In this document: in pieces, positions 1 to 5,328 of the stretch | Position numbering within the stretch: the stretch's first letter is position 1 | How the letters are laid out: every line of letters starts with the position of its first letter | Assembly (NCBI GenBank): GCA_003454335.1 | Contig: DMKK01000295.1 | Coordinates: 1-5,328, forward strand | Length of the DNA stretch: 5,328 nucleotides | Direction: 5' to 3' | DNA from: Gammaproteobacteria bacterium | Lineage (GTDB): Bacteria; Pseudomonadota; Gammaproteobacteria; UBA9214 | Position numbers and translations under genes: made by a program | The notes under the pieces: generated by a model | What the model was told of the DNA's origin: nothing | What the model saw: the letters and a program-made list of their open reading frames with translations, nothing else | The model's database searches: none

Positions 1-1
1 G

Positions 2-1153
2 GCTCTGGTGTCCGGCTGCAGCACGCTGGGGTCCAGCCGTGATGTGGATGGCAATGTGCCACTGAACAGGGCAGTTGTTGAAGTATCTGAAGCGCAATTA
101 CTGGATGTCTGGATCGAGTTGTTCGATCCGGGCGAATTGCCGGATGATGAGGAAGAGGCCATGGGCCTGTCCATGGATATCCGCGAGGCCGAGGCGCGTT
201 ACATGCCGGAGCAATTGCGTACCGTCATGGAGTCGACCGGTTACTGGGGCGCTGTACGTGTGGTGCCGCAGAATACCGCTGGCAGTGAACTGCTGGTGCG
301 CGGTGTCATCATTGTATCGACTGGCGAAGAGCTGGAGCTTGAGATTACGGCCCTGGATGCAACCGGCCGGGAATGGTTCAGCCGGAACTACGAGGAAGAG
401 GTCGAGGTCGATCGTTACCGGCAAAGAAGTCCTTCAGGTAATGATATCTTCCATTCGCTCTACCATACCATTGCCAATGACCTGGCTGAATTCCGTCAGT
501 CACTAACGGCCAGCGACATTACCGCCATCCGGCAGGTAGCCAAATTGCGTTTTGCAGCGGAGCTGTCACCGGAGGCATTTGACGATTACCTCGCGCTGGA
601 CCGTAAGGGCCACTACTCCATCGTGCGTCTGCCGGCAGCCGATGACCCGATGCTCCGGCGGGTGCTGGCAATACGTGACCGGGATTTCCTGTTGATCGAT
701 ACCCTGAACGGTCACTTCGATAATTTTTCCCGGGAAATGGACAGTCCCTACGACGAGTGGCGCAAGGCGCGCAGTGAAGAGGCCGCCGCCTTGCGCAAGG
801 TAAAAAATGACGCGCTGAAGCGCAAGTTACTGGGTGCGGCAGCCATTCTCGGAGCCATTGTGGTTGAATCGACCAATAATGGTAATTACGGATCCTCGGT
901 ATTGCGCGATTCGCTGATACTGGGTGGCGCTTATGCGATAAAGTCAGGTTTTGACATCGGTGCGGAAACGGACATCCACAGGGACGCAATCATAGAGCTG
1001 GATGAATCCTTTTCTTCGGAAGCCCGGCCACTGGTGGTAGAGATAGAAGGTGAGGTGCATGAGTTGACCGGTTCAGCCGAGGTCCAGTACGCACAATGGC
1101 GGGCATTGCTAAAACGCATTTATGCCTCAGAGACCGGCTTTTCAGGTTCCTAA
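2..1153 (+). CDS. Conserved proteobacterial lipoprotein of unknown function, 5'-truncated
   Basis: The frame is open to the left edge. Its first visible residues, ALVSGC, are the end of a lipoprotein signal peptide with the lipobox L-V-S-G-C, so the true start lies upstream and the GTG at 8 is an internal codon. Mature length from the lipidated Cys (codon 17-19) is 378 residues. Serine at +2 instead of aspartate favours the outer membrane, by the Lol rule of enterobacteria. Seen in the mature protein: an acidic N-terminal region; a segment AEARYMPEQL...GYWGAVRVVP near residues 58-84 that looks like an alpha/beta envelope-protein domain; a highly charged stretch before residue 270; two short hydrophobic, glycine-containing stretches (about 271-283 and 299-316); and a C-terminal helix after a TGSAEVQY motif near 351. 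The sequence resembles a family I know only as hypothetical proteins or lipoproteins, so I assign no function. Its stop is 25 bases before the next gene, which places it in the same operon as the TPR and PEGA proteins. A role as their outer-membrane partner is inference. Confidence 0.85.
   Translation, partial: ALVSGCSTLGSSRDVDGNVPLNRAVVEVSEAQLLDVWIELFDPGELPDDEEEAMGLSMDIREAEARYMPEQLRTVMESTGYWGAVRVVPQNTAGSELLVRGVIIVSTGEELELEITALDATGREWFSRNYEEEVEVDRYRQRSPSGNDIFHSLYHTIANDLAEFRQSLTASDITAIRQVAKLRFAAELSPEAFDDYLALDRKGHYSIVRLPAADDPMLRRVLAIRDRDFLLIDTLNGHFDNFSREMDSPYDEWRKARSEEAAALRKVKNDALKRKLLGAAAILGAIVVESTNNGNYGSSVLRDSLILGGAYAIKSGFDIGAETDIHRDAIIELDESFSSEARPLVVEIEGEVHELTGSAEVQYAQWRALLKRIYASETGFSGS
5..19 (+). 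other. Lipobox / signal peptidase II cleavage site
   Basis: Codons 5-19 read L-V-S-G-C, matching the lipobox consensus [LVI][ASTVI][GAS]C, with predicted cleavage before the Cys at 17-19. The next residues, S-T-L-G-S-S, look like a flexible tether. The site explains why no start codon is found in the window: the n- and h-regions of the signal peptide must lie just upstream. Confidence 0.8.
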
Positions 1154-1178
1154 GTCCGACAGGCTCCTGGCGCATAGA

Positions 1179-2627
1179 ATGAGTATCAAACCGCAGCAGG
1201 GGACAGGCAGGCAACCGGAATTGCATCCGCCAGGGAATTTTCCCCACCGGGGTGTTTCTGACACGCAAAGCTATCGCTGGCTATGGTTGTCACTGGCCGC
1301 GGTGCTGATACTGGGCCTGCTTGTTATTTTTGCGCTGCCAGGGTTTGTCAATCAGCCACCGCCGGAGGCAGTAGCACCGGCACCGGCAAATGTCAGTACG
1401 CAGGTAGCGAGTGCCGCGGCCAATCAGGCAATGCAGGCCTGGTTACAGTTACGAGCAAAACTTGAACTGGAAGAGGTGTCTCGCTGGGGGGAGCCGGACT
1501 GGAGCCAGGCCGCTGCGACAGCCGCTACTGCTGCCCGTCAGTTGGCTCAGCGGCAATTCGATGCAGCGACTGCAAACTACACCCGGGCCCTGCAGATGCT
1601 GGAACAACTGTACGCCGGGCGCGGTGCGCGACTGGCACAGGCACTGGCAGCCGGTGAGCAAGCGCTGACTGATGACACGGTTGAGTCGGCGATAACAGCA
1701 TTTGAACAGGTCCTGGCCATTGAACCGCAGCATGCCGCAGCGACCCGGGGCCTCGCCAGGGCGGCGGTACGTGTGGATGTGCTGCAGGCCATGCGCACGG
1801 GTAAACAAGCCGAAGGCAGCAGCGATTTTCCGGCAGCACAACTTGCCTATCAGCAGGCAGTGACGCTGGATGGTGAATATGAACCGGCCAGTGCGGCATT
1901 GGCACGGATTACGCTACGCCAGCAGGATGCGATATTTCGGGATGCCATGACCCGCGCACTCACGGCACTGGATGCTGGCCAGCTGAATGCAGCCGGCAAG
2001 GCGCTGGCTGAGGCGGCACAGTTGCAGCCGGATGCGGTTGCAGTGACTGACGCACAGCAGCGCCTGGTACAGGCGCGTCGGCAGGCACGCCTGAGCCGCT
2101 TGCGGCGGGATGCAGCGACACAGGTGGCCTCCGAGAACTGGCCGGCGGCAGCCGACCTCTATACGCAGATTCTGTCGGTAGACCGCAGTGCCGGTTTTGC
2201 TACGGATGGACTGGCGCGTGCCAGGGAACGTGTGACATTGCATAAGCAGTTTGACCATTACCTCGACCAGCCCGGACGTATCTACTCGCCGGAACCGCTG
2301 GCGAATGCTCGGCAGTTGCTGGCTGCGGCCAGTACGGCGCCTGCTGATGAGCCGGTGCTGGCGCGGAAGATCGCGGCGCTGCAGGCGCTGGTGACAACGG
2401 CAGGTACACCGGTTGCTGTCACCCTGAGTTCTGATGGAGAGACCGCAGTGGCGATCTATCACGTTGGCAAGTTGGGACGCTTCACCCGGCACCGGCTCGA
2501 GCTGCTGCCGGGCAGTTACACGGTGGTGGGTACGCGCAACGGTTACCGCGATGTGCGCAGAACTTTGTCGGTAAGTCCCGGGCATGCAACTGCCAGCTTG
2601 CAGATTAGCTGTGGGGAACAGATTTGA
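1179..2627 (+). CDS. Inner-membrane-anchored TPR-like protein with C-terminal PEGA-like domain
   Basis: The product is 482 residues from the ATG at 1179. The frame also holds an ATG at 1122, but that would overlap the preceding gene by 32 bases and add 19 unremarkable residues with no ribosome site. I prefer 1179, although its own Shine-Dalgarno is weak. A short basic cytoplasmic tail (1-31) leads into one transmembrane helix (about 33-55, starting RWLWLSLAAVLILG), so the rest should be periplasmic. Residues about 120-400 form an Ala/Gln/Leu-rich helical array with TPR-like units near 124-150, 169-195 (clearest: AFEQVLAIEP...GLARA), 216-248, 262-298 and 317-352. Residues about 411-482 form a beta-rich PEGA-like module with LPGSYTVVGTRNGYRDVRRT. 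The protein ends SCGEQI, with the only cysteine I find in it. Known: TPR arrays bind proteins, and PEGA modules are extracytoplasmic beta domains. Inferred: a periplasmic scaffold that contacts the products of its neighbours. Its stop overlaps the next start. Confidence 0.85.
   Translation: MSIKPQQGTGRQPELHPPGNFPHRGVSDTQSYRWLWLSLAAVLILGLLVIFALPGFVNQPPPEAVAPAPANVSTQVASAAANQAMQAWLQLRAKLELEEVSRWGEPDWSQAAATAATAARQLAQRQFDAATANYTRALQMLEQLYAGRGARLAQALAAGEQALTDDTVESAITAFEQVLAIEPQHAAATRGLARAAVRVDVLQAMRTGKQAEGSSDFPAAQLAYQQAVTLDGEYEPASAALARITLRQQDAIFRDAMTRALTALDAGQLNAAGKALAEAAQLQPDAVAVTDAQQRLVQARRQARLSRLRRDAATQVASENWPAAADLYTQILSVDRSAGFATDGLARARERVTLHKQFDHYLDQPGRIYSPEPLANARQLLAAASTAPADEPVLARKIAALQALVTTAGTPVAVTLSSDGETAVAIYHVGKLGRFTRHRLELLPGSYTVVGTRNGYRDVRRTLSVSPGHATASLQISCGEQI
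2613..2617 (+). promoter_or_regulatory. Ribosome binding site deciding a TTG start
   Basis: GGGGA lies 6 bases before the TTG at 2624. It is the best Shine-Dalgarno near this junction and supports TTG as the start, giving the 4-base overlap TTGA in which the start codon of the downstream gene and the stop codon of the upstream gene share bases. This is a typical arrangement for translational coupling. Confidence 0.65.
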
Positions 2628-5065
2628 GTCGCGTCTTTATTATCCAGGATGTACGTGGTGAGCGCCGGCTTGACGAAGTGGCCTTGCCCCTGACGGTAGG
2701 TGGTTCGGTACAGGGCGACATTGTCATGCCGGGTGTACCTGCAGAAGCTGTTATCGCGCATATCGCGCTGGCAGAGGGCCATGCCTATATCCAGTCAGCC
2801 GCTGACAGCGAACAGCTGTTTCATAACCATGAAGTGCTGACCGGTTCGAAATGGCTGAAGTCGGGCGATGAAGTACAGGCGGGTGATGCCAGCCTGCACT
2901 GGCAGGTACAGGGGGACCAGGTGTTCATTACCACGCGGCAGCGTGTTGCAGCCGCCACGCTGGTACCTCCGGACCAGCCGCCGCCCCCGGCCGCGCCTTT
3001 GGAACAGTCGTCGATAGCACCTTCCCGACGCGAGATCCCGGATGTCGTCACAGTATCTTCGGCATCCCGCGGACAACGCAAGTGGCGCTGGGCCGTGCTT
3101 GCTGTATTTGTCGTGTTGCTACTGGCTACCGCGTTTGTGCTGCTGGCTACACCGATGGCGGTGATCATTACGCCTGCCCCGGCGACGCAATCCCTGCAGG
3201 GTTTTCCACCGCCAGTGACCGTTGGCGATCGCCTGCTGGCATTGCCTGGCCACTATACCATCACCGCCAGCCTGGAAGGGTACCGTCCCTTGCAGGAAAC
3301 AGTGACCGTGAACAGGGGCGGGTTGCAGGAATTCCGGCTGCAGCTGGAAGCGTTACCGGGGCGTGTCAGTATCGAGCTGGAACCGCCGGTTGCCGGCCGT
3401 GTATTTGTCGATGGGACCGGGGTTGCGACGGGCGCGGATGCGATTACCGAAATACCGGGTGGCAGTCATCTCCTGCGCATCGAGACCGATCGTTACCTGC
3501 CGGTAACAGAGCGTGTCGACATCGCCGGCCTGGGGCAGGCGCAGCAACTTGCCTACCGCTTGCAGCCTGGCTGGGCCACCGTGTTGCTGGACAGTCAGCC
3601 AGCCGGTGCAGTGGTGCAGCTTGATGGTGAACAGGTGGGTGTCACGCCACTGGAAACCGAAATCATGCAGGGCCCGCATGCGGTGCGACTGTCACTGGAA
3701 AATCACAAACCGGTGCTCCTGGAGCAGGACTTTGCTGCCGGCGCGGTGGTGCAACTGCAGGACATCGTCCTGCCGCCCGCGGATGGCAAACTGGTATTGA
3801 GCAGTGTTCCGGCGGAGGCCACCATCAGTGTAGACGGAGTCTTTTACGGGACCACACCGGCAACGCTGACCCTCGAATCCGGCAAGGAACATAGCGTGCG
3901 GTTGACCCGCCCGGGATACCAGTCGCTGGACAAACAGGTCCAGCTGGCACCGGAAGAGGAGCAGGCGCTGAAGATTAGCCTGTCGCCGGAATATGGCGTG
4001 GTCTTTGTGACGGCACAGCCGGCAGACGCAACCCTGGTGCTGGATGGCAAGCAGGCGGGCAAGGCGACCCGGCGTTTGAATCTCACGGCACGCGCACATA
4101 CCCTCGAATTCCGTAAACCGGGTTATGTCTCGCAGCGGGTGACGGTGACACCGCGTGCCGGGGCGAGTAAAAATGTTGATATAACCCTGCAGACAGCCAC
4201 CCAGGCCAGGGCAGAAAAACAGGCAGCTGCGACGCCGCCAACGCTGACCACGGCCGCCGGGCAGGTGTTGCATCGAGTGCGCCCTGCGGGCAGTTTTAGT
4301 ATGGGGGCGTCACGCCGTGAAGCAGGCCGTCGTGCCAACGAAAGCCCGCGCCTGGTGCAATTGACCCGGCCTTTTTACCTGGGAGCGAAAGAGGTTACGA
4401 ATGGTGAATACCGGCGTTACCAGGCAGCGCACAGTTCCGGGAGTGCGGAAGGAGCATCGCTTGATGGTGACCGGCAGCCCGTGGTGAATATCAGCTGGGA
4501 CGACGCAGCGCGTTACTGTAACTGGCTCAGTAAAGCAGATGGTTTGCCGGCGGCCTACCGTGACAGCGGTGGCAAGCTGGTGCCAGTGGTTCCGGCGACC
4601 CGTGGTTACCGGCTGCCAACGGAGGCGGAGTGGGCCTATGTGGCACGCAAGCTTGGTCGGCAGGCAATGGCGCATTATCCCTGGACGGGCAGTTTCCCAC
4701 CAACCGGCAAGGCAGGAAATTTCGCGGATGCCAGCATCGCCGATACCCTCGCCAATGTCGTACCCGACTATAATGATGGTTATCGGGTTTCAGCGCCGGT
4801 TGGCAGTTTTTCTGCCCGTCCTGCGGGCTTCCATGATATTGGTGGCAATGTGGCTGAATGGATGCATGATTTTTATGCGGTTTATCCCGGTATGGCGACG
4901 CAACTGGTAACAGACCCTGCCGGACCGGCCAGTGGTGAGCACCACGTAGTGCGTGATTCCAGCTGGCGCCAGGGCAGTATTGGGGAATTGCGTTTGAGTT
5001 ACCGTGACTACAGCCGGGCACCGCGTCCTGATCTGGGGTTTCGGATTGCCCGGAGCGCACAGTGA
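2624..5065 (+). CDS. FHA-like / TM / five PEGA repeats / SUMF1 (FGE-like) membrane protein
   Basis: The product is 813 residues from a TTG start. Domains in order: residues 1-106, an FHA-like beta domain with a late LKSGDEVQAGDASLHW pattern (compare L..GD.I.iG in FHA) but without the canonical Gly-Arg and Ser-Arg-x-His residues, so phosphothreonine binding is doubtful; a Pro-rich linker (114-122 and beyond); a single transmembrane helix (about 156-178); five PEGA-type repeats (178-527); a linker; and an FGE-sulfatase/SUMF1-like domain (547-813). The last is recognised by GSFSMGA, PVVNISWDDAARYCNWLS, GYRLPTEAEW (661-670), GGNVAEW (740-746) and a final GFRIAR. True formylglycine-generating enzymes carry two catalytic cysteines after the RGGSW-type motif; here it reads VRDSSWRQGSIGELRLSYRD (from 776) with none, and the only cysteine seen in the whole protein is C632. 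It is therefore probably a non-enzymatic ligand-binding or structural CLec-like fold. Topology is N-in, C-periplasmic. Databases would likely label it a SUMF1/EgtB/PvdO-family or PEGA protein; sulfatase activation is not supported. Two stops in a row, TGA TAG, end it. Confidence 0.88.
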   Translation: MSRVFIIQDVRGERRLDEVALPLTVGGSVQGDIVMPGVPAEAVIAHIALAEGHAYIQSAADSEQLFHNHEVLTGSKWLKSGDEVQAGDASLHWQVQGDQVFITTRQRVAAATLVPPDQPPPPAAPLEQSSIAPSRREIPDVVTVSSASRGQRKWRWAVLAVFVVLLLATAFVLLATPMAVIITPAPATQSLQGFPPPVTVGDRLLALPGHYTITASLEGYRPLQETVTVNRGGLQEFRLQLEALPGRVSIELEPPVAGRVFVDGTGVATGADAITEIPGGSHLLRIETDRYLPVTERVDIAGLGQAQQLAYRLQPGWATVLLDSQPAGAVVQLDGEQVGVTPLETEIMQGPHAVRLSLENHKPVLLEQDFAAGAVVQLQDIVLPPADGKLVLSSVPAEATISVDGVFYGTTPATLTLESGKEHSVRLTRPGYQSLDKQVQLAPEEEQALKISLSPEYGVVFVTAQPADATLVLDGKQAGKATRRLNLTARAHTLEFRKPGYVSQRVTVTPRAGASKNVDITLQTATQARAEKQAAATPPTLTTAAGQVLHRVRPAGSFSMGASRREAGRRANESPRLVQLTRPFYLGAKEVTNGEYRRYQAAHSSGSAEGASLDGDRQPVVNISWDDAARYCNWLSKADGLPAAYRDSGGKLVPVVPATRGYRLPTEAEWAYVARKLGRQAMAHYPWTGSFPPTGKAGNFADASIADTLANVVPDYNDGYRVSAPVGSFSARPAGFHDIGGNVAEWMHDFYAVYPGMATQLVTDPAGPASGEHHVVRDSSWRQGSIGELRLSYRDYSRAPRPDLGFRIARSAQ
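3155..4204 (+). repeat. Five tandem PEGA-type repeats (protein-level)
   Basis: Within the FHA-like/SUMF1 protein, residues 178-246, 247-317, 318-388, 389-458 and 459-527 form five units of 69-71 residues. Each follows the same plan: a short strand, then P-A-x-A or a variant, a V-D-G type turn with G-x-T-P, a PG or SG turn followed by H-x-(V/L)-x-(L/F), a (G/N/D)-Y/H-x-P position, and a closing strand ending in L-x-L. Units 3 to 5 are closest to the PEGA consensus (QPAGAVVQLDGEQVGVTP, VPAEATISVDGVFYGTTP, QPADATLVLDGKQAGKAT). Units 1 and 2 are more diverged, and unit 1 has lost the VDG turn. DNA identity between units is low, so the array is old rather than recently amplified. Confidence 0.8.
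4262..5062 (+). other. Non-catalytic FGE/SUMF1-like domain region
   Basis: This covers residues 547-813 of the PEGA protein. Fold signatures are intact (SWDDAARYCNW, GYRLPTEAEW, GGNVAEW, GFRI). The usual RGGSW motif is RDSSW (777-781), and the position where formylglycine-generating enzymes hold their catalytic cysteine pair reads RQGSIGELRLSYRD. Related non-catalytic uses of this fold are known (SUMF2, TagR, C-type-lectin-like display domains), so binding rather than oxidation of a cysteine is expected. Confidence 0.7.
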
Positions 5066-5067
5066 TA

Positions 5068-5072
5068 GAGGA
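5068..5072 (+). promoter_or_regulatory. Ribosome binding site of the small secreted protein gene
   Basis: GAGGA lies 8 bases before the ATG at 5081. It is the best-spaced Shine-Dalgarno in the window and supports the reality of the short downstream gene. It begins inside the second of the two tandem stops (TGA TAG, 5063-5068) of the upstream gene. Confidence 0.75.
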
Positions 5073-5080
5073 CTGGAACG

Positions 5081-5302
5081 ATGCGTAGAATATTATTTTT
5101 AGTGCTGCCTGGTTTGTTGCTGGCAGGAGATCTGCAGGCCTTGTCGCCTGATACGGACAAGCAACAGCCGACCGGCAAGGCGGCCACACAAAAACCGGCT
5201 GCCAGCAACAGCAGCAGGAAAACAGTTAAACCGGCAGCTACTTTTACGCCTACCGAGAAAATCCGTGCAGACAGTGCGGTTTCGTTTCCGGTCGATATTT
5301 AG
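5081..5302 (+). CDS. Small secreted protein of unknown function (73 aa)
   Basis: The ATG at 5081 has a good ribosome site, and the gene starts 15 bases after the stop of the PEGA/SUMF1 gene, so it is in the same operon. Residues 1 to about 20 form a Sec-type signal peptide: MRR, then a hydrophobic core ILFLVLPGLLLAG, with likely cleavage after the Ala of LQA. Residues about 22-54 are low in complexity and rich in Lys, Gln, Ala, Ser, Pro and Thr, and look unstructured and basic. The last 20 residues read as a separate conserved-looking tail (TPTEKIRADSAVSFPVDI) ending on a bare carboxyl Ile. There is no lipobox and no cysteine. The mature product is about 53 residues, too small for an enzyme. 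Inferred role: a periplasmic peptide that docks on one of the neighbouring proteins through its tail, the basic linker acting as a spacer. I do not know a named family for it. Confidence 0.75.
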   Translation: MRRILFLVLPGLLLAGDLQALSPDTDKQQPTGKAATQKPAASNSSRKTVKPAATFTPTEKIRADSAVSFPVDI

Positions 5303-5313
5303 AAGGCTGATGG

Positions 5314-5328
5314 GTGCGTCGCTGCGCT
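5314..5328 (+). CDS. Possible start of a further operon gene, cut by the window edge
   Basis: After the small secreted protein's stop, AGAAGG (5301-5306) looks like a ribosome site. It is followed by an ATG at 5310 (spacing 3, too short; would read MGASLR) and a GTG at 5314 (spacing 7, better; would read MRRCA). The MRR start resembles a signal peptide n-region. Only five codons are visible, so neither the frame nor the product can be settled. Confidence 0.35.

Noticed and set aside
8..10. GTG as the start of the first gene
   Set aside because: The frame is open to the window edge, and the residues just before and after form a lipobox that needs an upstream signal peptide.
1122..1178. ATG at 1122 as the start of the TPR protein
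   Set aside because: It would overlap the lipoprotein gene by 32 bases, has no ribosome site, and adds 19 residues without recognisable character. The ATG at 1179 gives a normal short cytoplasmic tail before the transmembrane helix, though its ribosome site is also weak.
1914..2585. Minus-strand open frame of about 220 codons opposite the TPR gene
   Set aside because: Low-quality Arg/Gln/His-rich translation, no ribosome site pattern, and fully covered by the convincing TPR/PEGA reading frame.
4262..5065. Active formylglycine-generating enzyme / sulfatase maturation factor
   Set aside because: The catalytic cysteine pair is absent and no sulfatase gene is in the window.
4527..5189. Long minus-strand open frame opposite the SUMF1-like domain
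   Set aside because: Its translation is rich in Pro, His, Arg and Cys with no domain pattern, as expected for the antisense of a GC-rich gene. The plus-strand frame carries clear family motifs.
4900..5328. Diversity-generating retroelement, since some DGR targets end in a C-type-lectin/FGE-like fold
   Set aside because: No reverse transcriptase, no template-like repeat of the 3' end and no initiation-of-mutagenic-homing-like element can be seen in the window. The flanks are not available to test further.
5303..5328. Rho-independent terminator after the small secreted protein
   Set aside because: No GC-rich hairpin followed by a T-run is present. The bases look like a ribosome site and start of another gene.

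Overview
The window is one contiguous, plus-strand stretch of a cell-envelope gene cluster. It probably comes from a gammaproteobacterium or related proteobacterium of moderately high GC. This rests on protein style: a lipobox lipoprotein, single-pass inner-membrane proteins with long periplasmic parts, and a short secreted protein. No taxonomic marker gene is present. Coding density is close to complete. No RNA gene, insertion sequence, CRISPR array, promoter or clear terminator is visible, and the operon enters the window already running and probably leaves it the same way.

Layout. (1) 2-1153 is a lipoprotein of a conserved family without assigned function; it is cut at its 5' end inside the signal peptide. 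(2) 1179-2627 is an inner-membrane-anchored protein with a periplasmic TPR-like helical array and a PEGA-like C-terminal module. (3) 2624-5065 is an 813-residue protein with a degenerate FHA-like cytoplasmic domain, one transmembrane helix, five PEGA-type repeats of about 70 residues, and a C-terminal FGE-sulfatase/SUMF1-like domain that lacks the catalytic cysteines. (4) 5081-5302 is a 73-residue secreted protein with a low-complexity middle and a distinctive acidic/hydrophobic C-terminus. (5) The last ~15-19 bases look like the start of another gene. Gaps are 25 bases, a 4-base overlap (TTGA) and 15 bases, so the genes are very likely co-transcribed, and genes 2 and 3 are probably translationally coupled.

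Working model (inference). The proteins form an envelope-spanning assembly: an outer-membrane lipoprotein, two inner-membrane proteins reaching into the periplasm through TPR and PEGA modules, and a small periplasmic partner. The FHA-like domain inside the cell joined to a non-catalytic FGE-like domain outside suggests signal transmission or scaffolding rather than sulfatase maturation. The nearest precedent I know is the TagQ/TagR pair (outer-membrane lipoprotein plus non-catalytic FGE-like protein) that tunes PpkA kinase signalling in type VI secretion. That is an analogy of parts, not a claim of homology of the whole system.
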